A stretch of DNA of 64,000 nt from Sepiola atlantica. Lineage: Eukaryota; Mollusca; Cephalopoda; Sepiida; Sepiolidae. The translations under genes and the position numbers were made by a program. How positions within the stretch are numbered: position 1 is the first letter of the stretch; each line of letters begins with the position of its first letter. Shown in pieces: positions 55,145 to 64,000 of this stretch. The stretch lies in NCBI GenBank assembly GCA_963556195.1, contig OY744525.1:20527843-20591842 (forward strand), written 5' to 3'. The notes beneath the pieces were generated by a model. That model saw only the letters and a list, made by a program, of their open reading frames with translations, was not told the DNA's origin and did not search any database.

Positions 55145-56115
55145 ATTGATTTTTTACCATTCAAATTTTTTAATCATTTTTTTTCAAATTTTCTTCTTTT
55201 GTTGTTTAAAACTTTTTGAAGAGGAGCTCTTTGTTTTGTTTTTTGTATGGACGAATATGAAGCTACGTCCCTTTTTTTAAGATGACAGCTATTTGAAAAT
55301 AATTCCGACCCGAACAAAGTATTTTATAGAAGGAATTAAATCGAATTACATTTTATTCTTCTTAACAACATGCTGCAACGATCCACAAGAAAAACTTGAC
55401 GAACCAGAATCAAATATTGATTTTGTAGGAAAAAAGCTATCGATGACAAAAAAAACGATAAATTTGACTGACTTTACTTTATATATTAGAAAATAGAAGA
55501 AAATTATTCAAAAAGTGACTCTTGGAAATGGAAAGTGCTTGGGTTTTTTTTTCCGTTTCATCCCAAACTATTATTATCATGATTGAAAACATCCAGTGTT
55601 GTAAGTATTATCATTGTAACTCTTTTTTGTGGTTCTTCTCCTAATTATCATTGCCAGCATCCCAGTAACTTATTCTCATCACTTTCCCTCATCTTCCTCA
55701 ATATTCTGTCTTCGTTGTTTCTCTCCTCCATTTTTCATGATTTCGAGTCCCCCAACTCGACTGTAAATTTTCATGCCACTCTCTTATTAGTTATTACACA
55801 GCCTGACATTATTTTTACCACTTCTTTGATTGAATTCCCTTCATTATTGTTTTATGGCTTGTTTTTGCCGCCTCCACCACCACCACTGCCGCCAATACCA
55901 TCGTCGCCGCCACCTCCTATGTTTTTTCCCCTCATACTTTTTTTTCCAAAAAAAAAACAGGATTTGTTTTTGCCTTTTTGAAGCATGTTGAATTATTGAT
56001 TTGCATGTTCTGCAAGGTTTTCACCATTTTTACCATTCAAATTTTTTATCATTTTTTTTCAAATTTTCTTCTTTTGTTGTTTAAAACTTTTTGAAGAGGA
56101 GCTCTTTGTTTTGTT
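55145..56115 (+). repeat. Direct repeats (~90 bp) about 880 bp apart
   Basis: TTTTTACCATTCAAATTTTT, CTTCTTTTGTTGTTTAAAAC and TTTTTGAAGAGGAGCTCTTT occur at 55149-55240 and again at 56026-56115. A proline-rich open frame in between (55583-55981) is low complexity. Confidence 0.65.
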
Positions 56116-56334
56116 TTTTATTTTTAAAAATTTTTAATTTGTAAACATTTTTTCTTTATAATTTTCATAAATGCATTTTTCACAATTTTCATAAATTTGA
56201 AAAAAGATTTTGTTATGAAGATTATGATTATAAAATATGGAGGAACCCTGAAGAAACGCTGTATGGTTTCTGGTAATACACATTCAGGTTAATAATCTCT
56301 ACATATATGAAGTTAGGTATATGCATATATATAT

Positions 56335-56490
56335 ATATATATATAAAATATAGTTATCCACAGACATGTGTTACGATTCATCAGTGTGGCTAGACATAGC
56401 TAGATTCGAAACTGAGACCCCAGCAGTTGACGTGTGGTGCTCTACCAACTGAGCAAACAAACTACTACTAGAAGTGGGAGAAATTATATC
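56335..56490 (-). repeat. tRNA-derived SINE fragment
   Basis: On the minus strand GCTCAGTTGGTAGAGCACCA is a clear A box and D arm, and GTTTCGAATCTAGC a B box. The flank TATCCACAGACATGTG ... ATCAGTGTGGCT also occurs at 29110-29157, where the tRNA-like part is much decayed. Confidence 0.55.
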
Positions 56491-56549
56491 GTATTTAAAT
56501 TAAACTATTCACTTATTAATATTTTTTACAATGCTGAAATATATATATA

Positions 56550-56790
56550 TTTTGTGTGGGGATAAACTCCAAAACGAATTATGAATTTTAGAACACGACT
56601 GTTAGGCGTGAGTGTAGCTAATGTGGGCTGCATGTAGTTTAATTTAGTTTTATGCAAAAGAGGCAATGGGGGAGAGGGGGTTGAATCCCGTCGTGAAAAT
56701 CCAATTTTGATGGAGTATTAACTATAAATATTATACACCAATTAATAAATATTGCTAAAATTTTAGTTTCTTTGACAGATTTTAACGGGT
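56550..56790 (+). repeat. Dispersed repeat R1, copy 3
   Basis: ACGAATTATGAATTTTAGAA, GTTTAATTTAGTTTTATGCA, GGGAGAGGGGGTTGAATCCC and ACCAATTAATAAATATTGCT follow the same order as copies 1 and 2 and extend further. Confidence 0.5.
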
Positions 56791-57384
56791 TGTTTCATTT
56801 TCTCTGTTAAGGAGGATATTTATTTTTCTAAATTGTAAAGATCATTTTTGAAAAGCAGTTGAAAATGTATTCAAAATACAACAGTGCAGCATTAAGGGCT
56901 ATTTTTTAGCAACCTGACATTACCTGGGTTTACCAAAGAATAGATGTTCAAACCTAATTTGGGGTTGCTGATTTCAGTTAGGGTATCCATTTTTAGTCAT
57001 CACTTCTAATCATCTAGATATGCATATAAATATAAGTGTGAACGCAAATGATTTAAATGTTTCAGTAAAAGAAATCTCGCTTCTTACCGTCTGCTGTACT
57101 TTGATGTATAATAATGATAATTATAATAATAATGATAATTATAATAATAATGATAATGATAATAATAATCTCCCCCCCCCCCCAAATGAATTACACCGGC
57201 CTCAGCTATCACCACACAAAAATAACCAAGGAACAGAAATTACAAGAAACACCATAAGCTCCCCCCTTCTCTCTCCTCCACCTCCACGCCCAAAAAATTA
57301 AAAAATTTTAAAATTAAAAAAAATTATGAAGAAAAAAAAAGAAGAAAAAAATGGTGCCGGCCTAGGCTGACACCAGACAAAATA

Positions 57385-57660
57385 TTTATAGAGGGTCGAG
57401 GAGGATGAGAAGACCGAGGAGGGATAGCACAAACCAGATCTCCACTGGAAAAGTGCGGAAAATGCTGGGACCTTGGGGAGGCTTATTGCCACCCAAATCC
57501 CAGAGAAGACCAATGGTCTTTACCAGCAAGAAATCAATGGTAAGAGGCTGTTGCGATACCGCATCGTTATCGAAAAGAGGTGAAGAATACTGGAAATCTG
57601 GGGAGGCTTGTTGTCACTCAGACTCCAGGAAATACCATTGGTTGTTGTCGGTGAGCAATC
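57385..57660 (+). repeat. Tandem duplication, ~125-bp unit
   Basis: CTTGGGGAGGCTTATTGCCA and TCTGGGGAGGCTTGTTGTCA, each followed by ACTC/AATCCCAG-like and CCAATGGT / CCATTGGT strings. Diverged. Function unknown. Confidence 0.5.
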
Positions 57661-57698
57661 ACTGACGATGATCTGTGTGAGAACTCCTAGTGAGTACA

Positions 57699-57729
<31 letters not shown>

Positions 57730-57747
57730 GGCAATGATTTTTGTTTA

Positions 57748-57970
57748 TATCACGTTCATACATTGGTTCTCATCAGATCACTGAAGTTAAGCAATGTTAA
57801 ATATTGTCAGTACTGAGATGGGTGACCATTTGGGAATACCAGGTGCTGTAAGTTTGGAAGGAAAATCACTTTCTCGAAAAGTCTTCGGCAAGGTATGAAT
57901 CTATGTGTCCCCCCAAACTATGGGTGAAATAGTAGGGTAGACTAGATATTGTAGCATACAAAAATTAAGA
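57748..57970 (+). mobile_element. 5S rRNA-derived SINE or 5S pseudogene, copy with best 5S head
   Basis: 57748-57862 follows 5S rRNA along almost its full length: CATACATTGGTTCTCATCAG, ATCACTGAAGTTAAGCAATG, then GATGGGTGACCATTTGGGA and ATACCAGGTGCTGTA. The A-box and C-box regions of the internal promoter are recognisable. The tail after it (TGGGTGAAATAGTAGGGTAG ACTAGA) also occurs behind the 5S-like segment at 14.9-15.2 kb. That argues for a 5S-headed SINE (SINE3 type) and against a lone pseudogene. Confidence 0.7.
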
Positions 57971-58201
57971 GAGTGTTGTAGTTTGCTTGAAGCATTATGC
58001 ATAGTGTATTAGTAGATTTTTATATTTTAGAAAGTTGTGACAATTCAGGAAGAGTGTATGGGTACTGAGAAAATTGAATAAAAAGGAAAACAAACAAAAA
58101 AACAACAGCAAAACAATATGTGTTGCTTTGGTAACTGTGGGTAATAATTTCAATTATTACTTACTATTTCCTTCCTCAGTTTATAGAGTGTACATTAGTG
58201 C

Positions 58202-58318
58202 AATCCTAATATTTCGAGGCATCACCTCTTTATCAAAGTTTCCAACTTAGACAACTGACTGTGCACACGTTTTTCAGGTAACTTTGATAAAGAGGTGATG
58301 CCTCGAAATATTAGGATT
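58202..58318. repeat. Perfect 39-bp inverted repeat
   Basis: 58202-58240 and 58280-58318 are perfect reverse complements (AATCCTAATATTTCGAGGCA, TCACCTCTTTATCAAAGTT on the left) with a 39-bp loop. The right arm contains TTGATAAAGAGGTGATGCCT CGAAAT, a layout resembling a degenerate hammerhead core. Confidence 0.75.
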
Positions 58319-58684
58319 ACATCTGTAAATTGGAAGATATATAGTAAGTGACAAAATAAAATTACTATCTATAGGTGCCGCCAAAACCACATATATTGTC
58401 TTTCTGTTGTTTTTTTTGTCTTTTTCCGGTGCCCACACAGCCGTCTAAAATATAAAAATGTCTTCATACACTATACACAATGATATTTACTGATGGCAGT
58501 ACTCTGTAATTATTATGTTTCTTTCTGTAATATGCCTTTTTTAATATTGTATGAAATAAACACATTGTAGTGCGCTTTAGTAAAAATGGAATACTTAAAA
58601 ATGAAGAAGTAGATATGATTGAACAAAACTGTTTAGAAAATCAAATGCATCACTTCAAAATTAGTTTTTAAAAAATACTTATTC

Positions 58685-58890
58685 GCCTGCTTGTCTAAGA
58701 GAAAAAATTTTCTTTTTAGAACCAATGTTACTTAACATTTTCAGAACCAATGTTACTTAAAATTTTCTGAACCAATGTTTCTTAAAATTTTCTCTTTTCT
58801 AAACTAATGTTACTTATTTTTTTCTCTTTTCTGAACCAATGTTACCTAAAATTTTCTTTTCTGTGAACCAATGTTACCTAAAATCCAAAG
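58685..58890 (+). repeat. Minisatellite, GAACCAATGTTACTTAAAAT unit
   Basis: Six imperfect units of GAACCAATGTTACTTAAAAT plus TTTCT spacers, period about 30-40 bp. Confidence 0.75.
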
Positions 58891-59040
58891 AAATAAATGA
58901 AACTGCTGTCATTTTTTACAGCACAGGTAGACTAGTAATATTAATAATAATCATATTTCCAAATCCAACTCCATTTAACTAATTAATATATTAACAAACA
59001 ATATCAGATCTATTGTAGCACATCAGTTTTCATCATAATA

Positions 59041-59595
59041 CTAGACGTCCCCGTGACCCCTTGGGTCACAACATCTGCCACTAGTACTTCCACTTTGAAT
59101 TACATTTGAAAGTCATAAACTGTGGCATATATGTTAAAATATTCTTCTTGTATAACTAAAAATAATAAGTTTTTTTCTATATTATCCTTATAAATAATAT
59201 AGAAGTAAAGAAACTTATTTTTCTATCTAATTTACAATCGTTTTTACGGTGCGTACGAACACACTATGTAAATTAGATGGCAAAATACAGCCACTAAGAA
59301 GCAATGCTAAAATAAGTGTCACTCTTTCTCTAAATGCTTAGACATTAAGACATATTAGAGAGTGGTTGAATCAAAATAGTGAGAGAGAAATACATGGATA
59401 GCTAAATGAAAGGGAAATCACTTGTTCAGTTAATTGCAAATTACGGCTAATTAAAAAAAATTAAAACTAATTCTTTTTTTCAAACAGAACTCAATCCCAG
59501 AACTAAAGAATATATTGTATTTTGTCCCTTTAAAGTATATAAAAACGTCTTTAGGAAGCAAACGTTGATTCATTCAGCTTTAGTATGTTGATAGA
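59041..59595 (-). mobile_element. Non-autonomous Helitron, family 2, complete
   Basis: On the minus strand it starts A|TCTATCAACATACTAAAGC (59595) and ends with hairpin GTGACCCAAGGGGTCAC, GGGGACGT and CTAG (59044-59041), followed by T. Both host-flank bases agree with A|T insertion. The interior is shared with 53.15-53.8 kb in inverse orientation and with 45.78-45.9 kb. 555 bp, no coding capacity. Confidence 0.7.
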
Positions 59596-59609
59596 TTATT
59601 AGTTTTTTT

Positions 59610-59665
59610 TTTCTGTTTTTACGGCATATCAACCATTTAAAAAAAAGTTATTTAATGCAGCAAAC
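59610..59665 (-). repeat. Repeat 3' tail, copy 3
   Basis: Plus-strand TTTTACGGCATATCAACCAT then AAGTTATTTAATGCAGCAAA is the reverse complement of the 15.4-kb tail. It starts ~15 bp beyond the 5' end of the family-2 Helitron. Confidence 0.5.
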
Positions 59666-59759
59666 GATACCTATTGTGAATGATTTAATTGCATATAAGT
59701 TGCTATTTTACCCACAACTGGGGGGGGGGGAATTGTGGGCCCATACCTTTTAAACGTTA

Positions 59760-59870
59760 TTAGTCCGCAATTGGACACAACAGGTCTGACATGATTTGAA
59801 CACTGCATGGCTGATTCCACAGTCTATTATGTAATCAATTGCACCAATCATGCAACCCTCGAATATGCTG
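59760..59870 (-). repeat. tRNA-like SINE fragment, second copy
   Basis: Plus-strand TGACATGATTTGAACACTGC and ATGGCTGATTCCACAGTCTA parallel TGATAGGATTTGAACTCTGT and ATAGCCGATTCCATCGACCA near 13.24-13.28 kb. The orientation of the B box (GTTCAAATC) is on the minus strand. Confidence 0.4.
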
Positions 59871-60429
59871 ATAATATTTCTACTATAATTTTCAAAGAAA
59901 AATTATTTGCTTATTTAGTTTTAAAATACTAGTTTTTAAACTCACTGAATTCGGTTCAATCCTTGGAAGGTTAATAATAATCATTTGCAATCGAGCAACT
60001 AATTGTAGAGTAGCAAAATTGAAACCACTATTTATAAAAAGAAAAAAAAAAATACTATTTTATAAATTTTATTAAAGTTTTTTTTCTGATTGCTTTTATG
60101 ATTAATGCAGATGTGTGAAAAGTAATTCTGCTTAAAATGTTGATAAATTATTATTTTTAATAGATTATTATTATCATCATTTATTATTAGTGCTATCATC
60201 ATTGAATTAGATTTAATAATAAATTTTAATAGTTACTTATTTTCCATCAATCCTCTTGTATTTATATTAAAAGCTGTTAATTTCATAAATAGTTCATAAT
60301 TATTATAATGGTTTATTGATTATAATTTTAATAGTACTAATTCTGTCATATATATATGATCACATATTATTCTTTGTATATTAAATGGATTGATGCACCT
60401 AAATTAATTATGTAATAAATATATATCGA

Positions 60430-61200
60430 GTTATTATTATTTTTAGAATTATAATCACTATTCTTTTTATAATTATTACGATTATCATCATTCTCCTATT
60501 GTTAGTAGTATTAGTATTATTATTACTTTAATCATTTTTCTTATTATAATGAAAATAAGAATGATGATAATCATTTTATTATTATTATTATTATTAATAG
60601 TAGTAGTATTTCTTTATCATTATTTTAAAAATTATAACTATTATTCTGATTATTATCATTCTCCTAACTCTAACCCTAATTTTTATTGTTAGTAGTATTG
60701 GCATTATCATTCATATTATTATTATTGTTATTATTATTAGTATTAGTATTATTATTATCATTTTCTTTTTGTTATTATCATCATCATTATTATTATTACC
60801 ATAAGAATCACCATTCTTATTATCATTGATGTTATTCTTATAACTATTAGTTATTACTGCCAGTATTATCATAACTTTTAGTATTATCATAAAATATAAT
60901 TATCATTTTTACCATTCTCTAATTTTATTATTTTTATTATTATTTTTATTATTATTTTTATTATTATAACAATAATGATTATTTTTATTATTATTCTCTT
61001 AACTATTATTAGTAGTGTTATTACTATTTTCATTCATACTATTATGTTATTATCATAGCTATGTGTATTATTATTAGTAGTAGTATTATCATTCATACTA
61101 GTATAATTATTATTATCATCATCAGTTTTCTTATCATCCTTCTAATTATTATTAATATTGTCATTGGTCATTTTTGTGTCACTAATTATTATTAATAATA
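60430..61200 (+). repeat. ATT-rich low-complexity desert
   Basis: Built from TTATTATTA, TATTAGTA and ATCATCATTATT variants. No coding or repeat-element structure seen. Confidence 0.8.
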
Positions 61201-61362
61201 AATCCGTATAATTTTCCTTGATATAACACAAAAAACTTCATGATAAATGAATTATTCAAGGTAATACAGGTGTATGCATATAGAGTTTATTATTCAGTCG
61301 AAACTGATGGCTCTCTTTAAATGTCATAAATTTTTCATTACTACCAAATAAAGCTATAGACA

Positions 61363-61364
61363 CT

Positions 61365-61394
<30 letters not shown>
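61363..61394 (+). repeat. (CA)n microsatellite
   Basis: ACTCACACACACACACACAC and further CA units. The surrounding 61.2-62.6 kb is AT-rich with no recognisable feature. Confidence 0.9.
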
Positions 61395-61396
<2 letters not shown>

Positions 61397-62669
61397 GAGG
61401 CATAGAGTAACAAAGTAGAGTTGTTTGAAGTTTATGGATGAGTCTAACACTTGGTAGGTGACTAGAATATGATATTGGTTCTGTCAAATAATGAAATATT
61501 AAAAGAAAAATCATTCTTTGTTTATTTTTGACATGTTCCTCATCCAGTCTCAGCTTTGACAGCAAGGTTCATAGGGTTTTCTATTTTTTTTTTGTTGTTT
61601 TCCCCCAAAAATGGTAAAGGGAAAAAGAAATCAAATAAAAAGGCGCTCTTTAGAGGGAAAATGTGAGCGCTAATGGATTTAAAAAGAAGTCAGTGCATTT
61701 GTTATTTCTTGTACGTTTGTAGTGAATCTCACAGCAAGTACATACCGAGGACTAAAGGGGTGATGAGACAAAGTGCGCAAGTAAACGGGGGGGGGGGGTA
61801 TTTGGGGGTATGTGCAGAGGTTTTATTAATTGGACTAGGAATTTGAATTTCCTCAGTCAAAAGGTCTAGCTGAAAATCATCAAAGCTTTATTTTAACATT
61901 CAATTACAAAACTAAGTTTAAAACAGAATATAAGAAATGCACAAATAAGACATTTAATTTTTTTTTTCAAACAAGCAACAAACAATAAATTTTCAATAAT
62001 TTAAATGCATTATTTTAAAACTTTCATATGTTCATTTGGATGAATTTAAAAAAAAACAACATTTTTCCTAGATTTTCAATTTTTTTTCTTTTTCAATTTA
62101 TAACAAAATTATGACTTTTAAACATTTTAAAATTCCATAAAATTGTTTGAAATTCAAACAGAACTTTTCAATTTATCATCAACTTAAAAGTAAAAACATT
62201 TATTTTCCACTTAAAAAATACTTTTCTTATTTAAACTTTTCAATAAAGCAATCACAAAGCAACCAAACAAGTAAAATATAAAGTTAAACTTGAAGTAAAT
62301 TGCTTTTAATTTGAATAAAAATACATTTTTTAAATATTTTATAATAAAGAGAAAAAAAGAAAGGAAATAATTTATCACTTGTAAAGTTTGTTTATGTTTA
62401 CAATGAAGAGAATTTCCCAATAGTCATTCTTTTAAAGTATAAAACTTATCTACTTAGTTTCTATACACATAAGTATACACACACACATACACACATATAT
62501 ATAAAGTGCTTGACTATAAAAATGTTTGTGTGCACACTGAATATTAAGATGTTTGAATGAAAATCAATATTGGTGTCTCTTTGATAAGATACAAATCCAA
62601 TATTATGTCTACTTATGAATATATACATAATTGGTAATCAATTTGGGATGCATTGACATTTGTACTTAC

Positions 62670-62830
62670 CTCAGGTAAACTCTGGGAGAATGAGATTTTT
62701 ACACTTGGATGTCACCAAATGATAACACTTTGAATGTGGCACAATGCTAGCCATCTTCTAATGACCCTGAGTCAGAGGATTATGTCTGTACTAAGGTACA
62801 GAGGATAGACTGTTATATGTACACAATATC
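62670..62830 (-). other. Candidate second exon with strong donor
   Basis: GAG|GTAAGT at 62670/62669 is a near-consensus donor on the minus strand. All three frames upstream hold stops, so it would be non-coding. Could pair with the candidate exon at 63.0 kb. Confidence 0.25.
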
Positions 62831-63000
62831 AGATATTAATCTGTTAACTAACAAGTCCATTTATGTGGCAATAACATGCAAACATGTCTAATTGATAAAT
62901 GGCAGAGAAAGGCACCACATCTAGTTTATCAGCACCTTCTTATCAGATCAGAGTTGAAAGACAAAGAAGAGATAGAGAAAAAGATTCCAAAGCAACTAAC

Positions 63001-63110
63001 CTGTGTGGTTAAATCCTCTGTAGTCTGTGGTGAGTGAATGTGTTCTGGTGTCAAGTCCTGCTGTAACTGCTGCTGTCGTGTGACAACATCATTAGGTATG
63101 TGTGTGTGGA
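63001..63110 (-). other. Candidate exon with splice donor
   Basis: The minus strand reads AACCACACAG|GTTAGT at 63001/63000. An open frame leads into it (NDVVTRQQQQLQQDLTPEHI then HSPQTTEDLTTQ). No acceptor or start was found, so a 5' UTR exon is equally possible. Confidence 0.3.
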
Positions 63111-63468
63111 GGGAGGGGAGGAACGGTGTGTATGCGAGTGTGAGAGTGTGAAAGGAAGGAAGCCCGCTGTCCTACCAAGTGTGCTGTGTGTGTAATGGCT
63201 GCTTAAGCCAGTGACTGACTGATGTTCATGTAGAATGGAGACAGATACTGGAACAGATAACCCTTGGAACTGACTTTTCCTAATCTATCAACGCTGACAC
63301 CTCCATATCACACTATCTCGCCTTGTTCAGACTGTGATACACGACTTTCTCTCTCGCGCTCTCTTTCTCTCTCCATAGAAGTGTGAGAGAGGAGTGCAAA
63401 TCTACACATAAAAGACAATTTACTAATAATTTAATGATGGTAATCTTATATTTCAAATGAACTTTATT

Positions 63469-63474
<6 letters not shown>

Positions 63475-63554
<80 letters not shown>

Positions 63555-63555
63555 G
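63475..63555 (+). repeat. (AT)n microsatellite
   Basis: About 80 bp of TA repeats with single T and G interruptions. Confidence 0.9.
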
Positions 63556-63814
63556 TAATTTAAATTTTGTAATTTTTAACTGATATGTTTGATATGATAG
63601 GTGAGTCATTTGCCACTTTGCTCTTGACTTCACTTTTAACATCTGCACATTTGTTCATAGCTATACATAACTTTCACTTTCACTTTCACTTATTTTATCT
63701 ATTATTTTTTTTTTTATTATATCCATATAATGAGGGGAAGAAAACATAAAGATGAATAACTTCAGCCAAACAAATAATTCCACTTGTAATGGACCGACTA
63801 TAATTTTATCTATC

Positions 63815-64000
63815 TACCTACCTACCTACCTACCTTCTTACCTATCTACGTGTCATGAAGGTCTCTTTACTGAACTATAATTTTATCTACCTACCTACTT
63901 TCTTACCTATCTACGTATCATGAAGGTCCCTTTACTAAACTATAATTGTATCTATCTACCTACCTACCTACCTACTTTCTTACCTATCTACGTATCATGA
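63815..64000 (+). repeat. Minisatellite with ctac microsatellite, running off the window
   Basis: Three units of CTTACCTATCTACGT-TCATG, AAGGTC-CTTTACT-AACTA and TAATT-TATCTACCTACC, period about 75-85 bp, reaching the window end. Confidence 0.75.

Noticed and set aside
55583..55981. Proline-rich 132-residue frame
   Set aside because: CCA/CCG low-complexity sequence between direct repeats; no domain.
57748..57862. Functional 5S rRNA gene
   Set aside because: Many substitutions through the stems, a single copy, and a body shared with another 5S-like repeat.

Overview
This is animal nuclear DNA, not bacterial. It is AT-rich and full of (AT)n, (GA)n and (CA)n microsatellites. It holds one convincing host gene piece, and the rest is mostly decayed transposable elements. 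The host piece is a long single exon for a six-cadherin-repeat protocadherin on the minus strand. A large ectodomain plus transmembrane exon, lying among short interspersed repeats, AT microsatellites and a Penelope-like element, fits a cephalopod mollusc. Octopus is my best guess, but this is inference and I could not run a search.

Layout. 1-15 kb holds dispersed repeats, several long inverted-repeat elements, a CpG-rich stretch near 6.2-6.5 kb, two complete 'foldback' elements with a tRNA-like core (7.0 and 11.6 kb), the first U2 snRNA-headed SINE (12.4 kb) and a 5S rRNA-derived SINE (14.6-15.2 kb). 15.5-17.9 kb is the protocadherin exon, ending in a phase-0 splice donor. 18-25.5 kb holds a transposase relic, a LINE 3' end whose tail has expanded into a minisatellite, Helitron ends, a second U2-SINE nested in a tRNA-SINE, and a TIR element. 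25.5-35 kb is mainly simple repeats with another foldback element, a third U2-SINE and a LINE fragment. 35-46 kb has a fourth U2-SINE with a second head attached, a complete non-autonomous Helitron, a frameshifted Penelope-like element with a GIY-YIG module, and an LTR-like repeat. 46-64 kb has a polypyrimidine tract, more foldback, 5S-like and U2-like SINEs, a complete Helitron of a second family, long hairpins, an ATT-rich desert and a possible pair of minus-strand exons near 62.6-63.1 kb.

The most interesting signals are a multi-copy SINE family whose 5' end is the 5' end of U2 snRNA, and a recurring hammerhead-ribozyme-like core (CTGANGA, stem II, GAAAC). That core occurs in Penelope-related repeats and in both inverted arms of the tRNA-cored foldback family. 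SINE-like repeats with tRNA, 5S rRNA and U2 heads thus coexist in 64 kb. All repeat boundaries are by eye. Where no entry covers a stretch, I saw only AT-rich sequence without recognisable coding or repeat structure.
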